DNA of 64,000 bases, from NCBI GenBank assembly GCA_000488855.1, contig KI535270.1, positions 21,258 to 85,257 on the forward strand, written 5' to 3'. The translations under genes and the position numbers were made by a program. The first letter of the stretch is position 1, and every line of letters starts with the position of its first letter. The notes under the pieces were generated by a model. That model had not been told where the DNA came from. It searched no databases and saw only the letters and a program-made list of their open reading frames with translations. The stretch comes from Eubacterium brachy ATCC 33089. Its GTDB lineage: Bacteria; Bacillota; Clostridia; Peptostreptococcales; Anaerovoracaceae. Shown piece by piece: positions 58,403 to 64,000 of the stretch.

Positions 58403-59812
58403 CTATACTCGTATTAAATTATAAAAGTTCCCGAAAATATCTGTTGCTATAACTTCTAAATTTGTATTTCTCATCATCGTATCATTCTCTGTTTCCTCAT
58501 AAATTCCGTCGAAAAAATTCTCCAATTCTCTAACGCTGTTTAATACCATGCACTTTTCTACCAATTTACACTCTGCTTTTGGCACGACATATATCCTGTC
58601 GATTATTTTATCTATTTGGAATCTATCTGTATTTTCTGTCATCTTTAGAAAATTTTTTAGCTGAGCTGCATCCTTTTTGCTCAGTCTCAACAGCTCTCTT
58701 TCAAGATAGCTGATATCCACTGTAGACAATTGAACTTTTACGTGACTGTTTTTCGTCGTCAGGTTATATGCGAGCTCTCCACATATAGCTTCATCTCTGT
58801 AAACCAAATCGACTCTATGCGAATCACAATTGGAATTCTCAAGTCTCTTCAGAGCTGTCTTCAAAGAAAGACCGCTGTTATCACATCCTATGAACTTCCT
58901 GTCCAAGTCAATTGCTTCTATAAATGTAGTTCCTGACCCCATGAAAAAATCACCTATCAAGTCTCCTTCATCAGAAAATGCTTCTATGAGTTTCTTCAGC
59001 AGTTTTCTCGGTTTTTGAGTTGCATATCCTGTTCTCTCTTTGGAAGTTCTACCCACCATATCAATTTCCCACACATCTCTGGGTGTTACCATAGTATACC
59101 AACCCTTTTCGTCCTTATATTCATCTATACTCTTGAACTTATACGGTTTGAAATCCCTATTATACGATTTCTCCTTAATTTTATTGAACTTAAAAGGCTG
59201 CGATTTTGAATATATCAAAATGCTGTCGTGCTTTCTCGCAAATCCTTTAGGTCCTGCACCTCCGGATTTATACTTCCAAATAATCTCGTTTATAAAATTT
59301 TCATATCCGAATATCTTGTCCATAATTACTTTCACATAGTGAGATGCATGCCAGTCCAGATGTACCGCTATTGTTCCTGAATATTTAAGTAACTTTTTCC
59401 CAAATATCGCTACAGTGGTAATATACTCCAAGTAATCTTCCATCTTCTTGATTTTACTGTCTGAAAACGTTTTATAACTGATAAGCCCTCTCTCTCCTAT
59501 TTCTATTTTCGAAAAATAATCTTTCTGTGAAAAAAATGGAGGATCTAAATATATGAACTGAAACTTTCCCTCATAGCCATTTCCGCATAGGAAGTTCATC
59601 GCATTGTTGTTATCTTCCAACATCACTTTCGATACACGAGTTGTGTCTATCACCCTATCATCTTGCGATTTGCCAACATCTTTATCTCTCAAATTTTCAT
59701 TTAACTGTATCTCTTTCAACTTTTCTACAGGATATCCTGTCTCTTCCATAACATGAGCTTTTTTCGCTGCATTCTCATAAACTTTTGCCAATCTAGTCAA
59801 CAATTCTTCCAT
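58403..59812 (-). CDS. orphan beta-class DNA methyltransferase (N4-cytosine/N6-adenine)
   Basis: The 469-residue protein has catalytic motif IV as DPPF (YLDPPFFSQKDY) near residue 92 and the SAM-binding motif I later, DFFMGSGTTFIEA near 290, the order of beta-class enzymes. YATQKPRKLL lies near 270. The phenylalanine in place of the usual tyrosine of DPPY is uncommon. A C-terminal region of about 120 residues after the methyltransferase core may bind the target. No restriction endonuclease or specificity gene is adjacent, so it is an orphan. The ATG at 59812 has GGTGGG upstream; a GTG 18 nt earlier is less likely. Confidence 0.85.
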   Translation of the reverse strand: MEELLTRLAKVYENAAKKAHVMEETGYPVEKLKEIQLNENLRDKDVGKSQDDRVIDTTRVSKVMLEDNNNAMNFLCGNGYEGKFQFIYLDPPFFSQKDYFSKIEIGERGLISYKTFSDSKIKKMEDYLEYITTVAIFGKKLLKYSGTIAVHLDWHASHYVKVIMDKIFGYENFINEIIWKYKSGGAGPKGFARKHDSILIYSKSQPFKFNKIKEKSYNRDFKPYKFKSIDEYKDEKGWYTMVTPRDVWEIDMVGRTSKERTGYATQKPRKLLKKLIEAFSDEGDLIGDFFMGSGTTFIEAIDLDRKFIGCDNSGLSLKTALKRLENSNCDSHRVDLVYRDEAICGELAYNLTTKNSHVKVQLSTVDISYLERELLRLSKKDAAQLKNFLKMTENTDRFQIDKIIDRIYVVPKAECKLVEKCMVLNSVRELENFFDGIYEETENDTMMRNTNLEVIATDIFGNFYNLIRV

Positions 59813-60222
59813 ATGCCCACCACAATTCACTAATATTACTGAATATTCTCCATTCTCTATGCTTTCTTATTACTCTATTTATCTGTATTTCAGCTTGCTT
59901 CTTTCATCTTATCATATTTATCAAATAAATCATCTCTAAACTTCATATATATTAAAAGAAGGATGAAATACACCGATATCTCATATATACAACACGAGAT
60001 GCATGTGATTTTATCCTAATTTTTCACGTCTTTCCCTGAGATAAACATAAAGTTCGTTTTCTTCCTTCTTTTATTTTACTATATTCAAACACATGTACAT
60101 CTTTCATCGCTTCCCATTTTCATACGTCCTGTTTGCACATAGTATCATAACTCGCTACATTTTCTATCCATATCCAACTCTGCATTAAATCTGTGCAATC
60201 TAAAGTTTCACTTTTGTTCATC
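59813..60222. other. 410-bp AT-rich intergenic region without recognised features
   Basis: I see no open frame with a ribosome site, no strong hairpin and no RNA gene. It must hold the methyltransferase promoter and the end of the BMP-like gene transcript, but neither signal is clear to me. Confidence 0.6.
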
Positions 60223-61269
60223 TCACTCTTTGTCTTTTGTATTCAAAAAAGTTTCCAGGCTTGTAGAACTGTCCGGTACTTCAATTTCTTTCAGTTCTAT
60301 CTTTCGTTTGATATCTTCTATTTCTTCTTTCAATTCACGATCAAGTTTATCATCTATATCCTCTAAATTCACTCCACCTTCAACTAAACCATATTCACTT
60401 GTATTCGATTCAACTTCCTTATCTTGGTATTTTTGAACTATGTTAGATACAATAGATTTGCTTTCTCGTGTTGTAGATGACAAAATGCTATATTTGTACT
60501 GTGATTCAATGCTGTCAAAATCTACCAGGTCTGATGTGATTACCTTTTTTTTATAATCGCTTGCAGCCTTTATGACGTTTCCTTTCACATTGCCTACCTT
60601 TTCGAAAATCACATCAACATTATTGTCATTAAAAAGCTCTTCAGCTGTTTTATATGCAGAATTTTTATCTTTGTTATTTTTCAAATATTTAGTTTTAACC
60701 TTTACCTTATCATTAGCATAGTTCGCCCCTGCAACATATCCATACTTATATTTATTTACATATTCTTTATCTTCTATGCCGATAAATCCTATTCTCTTCG
60801 TCTTGCTCTTCTTCGCTGCTAAATATCCTGCGAGGAATCCTGCCTCTTCATCCTTATAGGTATGACTTGATACGCTCACACCTTCTACGTTGCCTCCTAT
60901 TACTTCAAATTGAACACTCGGATATTTCTCAGATAGCAAAGTTATCTGTGCTCTATTCTTTTCTCCGATTACCACTATGAACTTAACTCCTGACTTTATA
61001 GTTCCTTCCACTACTTCTTCAAACTGCATATCTCCTTTATTATCGACTAAGATAGTAGATAGACCGATTTTTTTCTTTTCCGTTTCTCTTTCAAACTCAT
61101 TTATTATCTTCTCTGCAACCGAACCTTTACTTGCAACGTCGCTGTCGCATATTATCGTGATATTGCCTTTTTCATCTTGTTTTATATCATTTTTTTTGCT
61201 GAAACCAATATATCTAACGGCAACTATCACTACAACAATCGCCACTATTCCTAAAATGACTTTTTTCAT
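60223..61269 (-). CDS. membrane-anchored BMP-family substrate-binding-like protein
   Basis: The 348-residue protein has one N-terminal helix (VILGIVAIVVVIVAV) without a lipobox cysteine, so it is anchored as a signal-anchor protein, not a lipoprotein. The outer part resembles BMP/Med-type periplasmic-binding folds: EEVVEGTIKSGVKFIVVIG near residue 88, EEAGFLAGYLAAKKSKTKRIGFIG near 140-165, and GANYAND near 180. The C-terminal 70 residues are highly charged. BMP proteins usually bind nucleosides and come with an ABC transporter; none is encoded near. It is 23 nt downstream of the Nudix gene and may share its transcript. Confidence 0.8.
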   Translation of the reverse strand: MKKVILGIVAIVVVIVAVRYIGFSKKNDIKQDEKGNITIICDSDVASKGSVAEKIINEFERETEKKKIGLSTILVDNKGDMQFEEVVEGTIKSGVKFIVVIGEKNRAQITLLSEKYPSVQFEVIGGNVEGVSVSSHTYKDEEAGFLAGYLAAKKSKTKRIGFIGIEDKEYVNKYKYGYVAGANYANDKVKVKTKYLKNNKDKNSAYKTAEELFNDNNVDVIFEKVGNVKGNVIKAASDYKKKVITSDLVDFDSIESQYKYSILSSTTRESKSIVSNIVQKYQDKEVESNTSEYGLVEGGVNLEDIDDKLDRELKEEIEDIKRKIELKEIEVPDSSTSLETFLNTKDKE

Positions 61270-61292
61270 TGTAACACCTCTAATATCAGGTT

Positions 61293-61946
61293 TTAACTTA
61301 TATCTCCCCTCAGTATTTCAACTAAGTTTCTTGTAATTCTACCTGTTAATCCCCAAATCGCTCTACTTTTATAACTGTATATCAATACTTCGTTCACAGC
61401 ACCAAAAAATTTATAGTCTTTACTTATATTGGCTTTTTCAAATGAAAAAGACTTGTCTACTTTTTGCTCAATTGTAAACTCGTAAACTTCAGGATCATTT
61501 TCCATAAAAAACTCCAGTGGTACCGTAAAGACCTCGCCCACTTCGTTTTCACTCAACCTCAGTTGTGACATATCAAAATCTTTAATATATCCGACGTAGG
61601 TATCTATGGTAAAGTTTGCCAAAGTAACCATTTTATCGCACTGACCTAATATTTCAACTTTTTCACCACAAATTCCAATCTCTTCACAAGTTTCTCTGAT
61701 TGCCGCCTCTTCGGAAGTTTCTCCGGGCTCCATTCTACCTCCCGGAAAACCAACTTCATTCGGTTGCGTGGAAATCTTAGGAGATCTCACCTCATATAAA
61801 ATATGCATTTCTCCGTCTACTTCCACAATTGGTATCAACACGGAATAAAATCTGTTGATTCCATTTATACCAACTTCCCTATTTCCGACTTTTTCTCTGA
61901 TGCAGTCTATCTTTTTACAAATACCTGCATATCTTTCTTCTATCAT
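61293..61946 (-). CDS. CoA-type Nudix hydrolase
   Basis: This 217-residue Nudix enzyme has the box GRMEPGETSEEAAIRETCEEIGI near residue 68-90 with all metal-binding glutamates. The segment before it, YEVRSPKISTQPNEVGFPGG, resembles the UPF0035/NuCoA motif of CoA pyrophosphatases, which split CoA into phosphopantetheine and 3',5'-ADP. The exact substrate is inferred. A GAGA-type site precedes the ATG. Confidence 0.88.
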   Translation of the reverse strand: MIEERYAGICKKIDCIREKVGNREVGINGINRFYSVLIPIVEVDGEMHILYEVRSPKISTQPNEVGFPGGRMEPGETSEEAAIRETCEEIGICGEKVEILGQCDKMVTLANFTIDTYVGYIKDFDMSQLRLSENEVGEVFTVPLEFFMENDPEVYEFTIEQKVDKSFSFEKANISKDYKFFGAVNEVLIYSYKSRAIWGLTGRITRNLVEILRGDIS

Positions 61947-62050
61947 AAAATCTCTTTCTATTTTATCAAATTTTCTATAAAATTGTTAGCTAAACTAACC
62001 CCAACGGGTAATTTCATACAATTTCTTATACCACATAAGTGTACTCCGTT

Positions 62051-62086
62051 AATCAAAAGGCACACTGAATTAAAACTCAGCATGCC
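62051..62086 (-). terminator. terminator after the small P-loop gene
   Basis: On the minus strand GGCATGCTGAG pairs with TTCAGTGTGCC over 11 bp including G-T pairs, with a 6-nt loop, and is followed by TTTTGATT. Confidence 0.7.
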
Positions 62087-62132
62087 CTCACTTTCTAACT
62101 ATTTATTAAACTATATAATTATAAATTCACCA

Positions 62133-62552
62133 CTACAAAATCTCGTATGCATCGAAATTCACCTTTTCCAATTCTCCCTTTTCTGCACTCAGACTTACAA
62201 TGAATTCAATATTACTGTTTTCTGATAAAATATTCAACCTTTCCAAGAACATGTGAATATTCTCTGTGTTGATGTCTGCATATTTTAGGATTCCATCTAT
62301 ATATACGCTTTCAATATCGCTGTTCCCACTTTGTATTCCGTATAAAAAACCTATGAATCCATCTATATTCTCAATATATGGATATTCTATCATGGAGATC
62401 AATCTAATGTCATATTTCAGATCAAAGTTAAGTCTATCATTTTTATTGATAAAGACGATGTCACCTTTTTTCACTTCAACTTTATCGTTTGCAAAAGCGA
62501 TCATTTCCTTTGTTTTTCCAGCACCTTTGCCACCTAACAGCAGTTTAACCAT
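62133..62552 (-). CDS. small P-loop protein of unknown function
   Basis: This 139-residue protein has a Walker A motif at the very start (GGKGAGKTKEM, residue 7-17) and a plausible Walker B strand ESVYIDGIL near 82. It is too short for a full AAA or ABC domain and has no membrane segment. I recognise similar small ATP-binding proteins in Clostridia but cannot give a function. AAGGAGG lies 8 nt before the ATG, and a good promoter lies upstream. Confidence 0.8.
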   Translation of the reverse strand: MVKLLLGGKGAGKTKEMIAFANDKVEVKKGDIVFINKNDRLNFDLKYDIRLISMIEYPYIENIDGFIGFLYGIQSGNSDIESVYIDGILKYADINTENIHMFLERLNILSENSNIEFIVSLSAEKGELEKVNFDAYEIL

Positions 62553-62596
62553 ATCACTTACCTCCTTATCATATGCATTATATTCTATTTGTTTTT

Positions 62597-62625
62597 ATTA
62601 TACACTTGACATAGAATCTAAGCAA
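62597..62625 (-). promoter_or_regulatory. promoter of the small P-loop gene
   Basis: On the minus strand TTGCTT (62620-62625) and TATAAT (62597-62602) are 17 bp apart. Confidence 0.65.
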
Positions 62626-62632
62626 TACATAT

Positions 62633-63745
62633 TTAAGATTTTTTCGCAAGTTTCAGTTGACCGCACGCTCCGCTTATATCCGCTCCCAGTTCTCTCCTCA
62701 CAGTCGCTTTTATACCACTGTCATTCAACTCTCGACATATTCGCTCAGCATCTTTTCTGGTACTTCCTTTCATGTCTATTTCGCCCACATAATTCAGTGG
62801 TATTAAATTCACATGACATAAAATTCCTTTTAGCATTTTCTTCAGATTTTCTACACTTTGTTTCGTATCATTTTGATCCTTTACAAGAGCATATTCAAAG
62901 GTTATTCGTCGATTCGTCTTTTTAATATATATCTTACAAGCTGCTATCAATTCATCTATTTTATACTTATCGTTCACAGGCATTATCGCACTTCGTTCAT
63001 TTTGTCCTGTGGCATGCAATGAAATTGCCAAATTCACTTGAGGAAAATCTTCCGCAAAGTTCAATATTCTTGGAATTATTCCACAAGTTGAGACGGTAAT
63101 ATTTCTCATACCGATATTAAGCCCTTCTTTAGAATTTACAATTTCAATAAATTTAGCCAGATTTTGGTAGTTGTCAAACGGTTCGCCCATTCCCATAACT
63201 ACGATGTGATTTATTTTTTCACCTGTGTAGTTTTCCACGGTTAAAACTTGCTCCAACATCTCTCCGTAAGAGAGATGTCTCATCAGTCCCGACATTGTGG
63301 AAGCACAAAATCTACATCCCATCCTACAACCGGATTGAGATGATATGCATATCGTGTTTCCGTATTTATATTTCATAAATACAGACTCAATATAATTATC
63401 ATCTTGCAGTTTTATTAAAAACTTTTTTGTTCCGTCGTTTTTGCTCGTTCTCACAGCCTCAATTGTACAACTTGAAATTTTGAACTTACTCTCCAACTTT
63501 CTCAGAAAGGTTTTTGGTAAATTTTTCATTTGGCTAAATTCCGTTACACCCTTATAAATCCATTGTTGTACTTGTTTTGCCCTGAACTTTTTTTCTCCCA
63601 AGGTCTCTATCAGACTTTCCAATTCTCGGATATTCATTCCTGTCAAAACGAACTTCTTCTGACTCTCAAAAAGTTGTCTCTCACATTGTTTATCTTCTAC
63701 AAACTCATAACCTTCAGCTCGTTTAGATTTATTTTTCATATTCAT
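62633..63745 (-). CDS. rlmN: 23S rRNA A2503 / tRNA A37 C2-methyltransferase RlmN
   Basis: RlmN is a dual-specificity radical SAM methyltransferase. The 370-residue protein carries the cluster motif CRMGCRFCAS near residue 140, MGMGEPFDNYQN near 185, ISLHATGQNERS near 240 and the C-terminal SGACGQL with the second catalytic cysteine; the first part has the usual helical domain (GEKKFRAKQVQQWIY). An N-terminal tail of about 30 charged residues precedes it. It starts at 63745 behind GGTGAG. Usually it is found between rsmB and prpC; here it stands alone about 60 kb away. Confidence 0.96.
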   Translation of the reverse strand: MNMKNKSKRAEGYEFVEDKQCERQLFESQKKFVLTGMNIRELESLIETLGEKKFRAKQVQQWIYKGVTEFSQMKNLPKTFLRKLESKFKISSCTIEAVRTSKNDGTKKFLIKLQDDNYIESVFMKYKYGNTICISSQSGCRMGCRFCASTMSGLMRHLSYGEMLEQVLTVENYTGEKINHIVVMGMGEPFDNYQNLAKFIEIVNSKEGLNIGMRNITVSTCGIIPRILNFAEDFPQVNLAISLHATGQNERSAIMPVNDKYKIDELIAACKIYIKKTNRRITFEYALVKDQNDTKQSVENLKKMLKGILCHVNLIPLNYVGEIDMKGSTRKDAERICRELNDSGIKATVRRELGADISGACGQLKLAKKS

Positions 63746-63875
63746 CGCTCACCACGTGCATCGCAAAACTGTGTTACTGCTATTTCATCCTTTCAGCTGT
63801 GTGCAGTCAATTTTACTTTTATGCTCAATCTGTTTTCAAAATATTATTTTTAGGTAATTGAGGTTTTACAACCTG

Positions 63876-63945
63876 TATCTAAAAAAGTTCCCAAGACAAG
63901 TTGTTCTTTTCAGGTAACCTGTCTTGGGTCCTTTTTTAGAAGATA
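63876..63945. terminator. long bidirectional hairpin at the right edge
   Basis: CCCAAGACA and TGTCTTGGG form a 9-bp core; outside it AAAAAAG pairs with CTTTTTT and TATCT with AGATA, and inside AGTT can pair with AACC-like bases. The T-runs suit termination on both strands. It probably ends a gene beyond the window and insulates rlmN. Confidence 0.65.
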
Positions 63946-64000
63946 CTTATTTCATATATCACTATCTTGTATCTACACTACTTGTTCTTCCTTCTACGTC

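Noticed and set aside
58403..59812. A restriction-modification system
   Set aside because: No nuclease, specificity subunit or control gene is adjacent; only the methyltransferase can be supported.

Overview
The window is an AT-rich, gene-dense chromosomal segment of a Gram-positive anaerobe of the class Clostridia. Evidence for this is the priA-def-fmt-rsmB-prpC-prkC housekeeping operon, class 1B dihydroorotate dehydrogenase with PyrK, ammonia-dependent AsnA, DUF5685 and DnaJ proteins, strong GGAGG ribosome sites and tRNA genes that encode CCA. The genus cannot be named from sequence alone; an amino-acid-fermenting member of the Peptostreptococcales or a relative is my guess. I see no phage, insertion sequence or CRISPR array.

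Layout. Positions 1-9.6 kb hold one long minus-strand operon, queH-asnA-priA-def-fmt-yugP-rsmB-prpC-prkC, with prkC cut by the left edge. Diverging from it on the plus strand are a radical SAM gene and an aconitase-isocitrate dehydrogenase-GntR operon that makes 2-oxoglutarate and probably regulates itself through a TTGTATACAA operator. Next come tdk and a cluster of 15 tRNA genes (15.5-16.9 kb), all minus strand. From 17.2 to 26.6 kb are yigZ-hflX and yraN-comM-dprA-topA-hslV-hslU.

The 26.6-27.35 kb gap is not empty. It carries three tandem plus-strand units, each with a promoter of the same unusual architecture (ATGAC, then two GTCA boxes at 22 and 33 bp), a related CU-rich 5' segment and its own intrinsic terminator. 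I interpret them as a family of small RNAs, and this is the best candidate here for an undescribed system.

The pyrimidine operon pyrB-pyrC-carA-carB-pyrK-pyrD-pyrF (27.4-36.4 kb) encodes the whole route to UMP except orotate phosphoribosyltransferase. Its CarA has lost the glutaminase nucleophile and histidine, so carbamoyl phosphate is probably made from free ammonia, as asparagine is by AsnA in the same window. Further right are nth, a membrane protein, a DnaJ-DUF5685 pair, a large secreted beta-rich protein, pncB, uvrBA with a LexA box, a lone tRNA-Arg, an LtrA-like membrane protein, a Cof-type phosphatase and a metallo-beta-lactamase-fold hydrolase.

The plus-strand trkA-trkH-trkH potassium operon (52.9-57.2 kb) has a second TrkH with two filter glycines changed to serine. 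The right end carries a YitT protein, an orphan DNA methyltransferase, a membrane-anchored BMP-like protein, a CoA-type Nudix hydrolase, a small P-loop protein and rlmN. The last of these normally sits between rsmB and prpC and here lies about 60 kb away.
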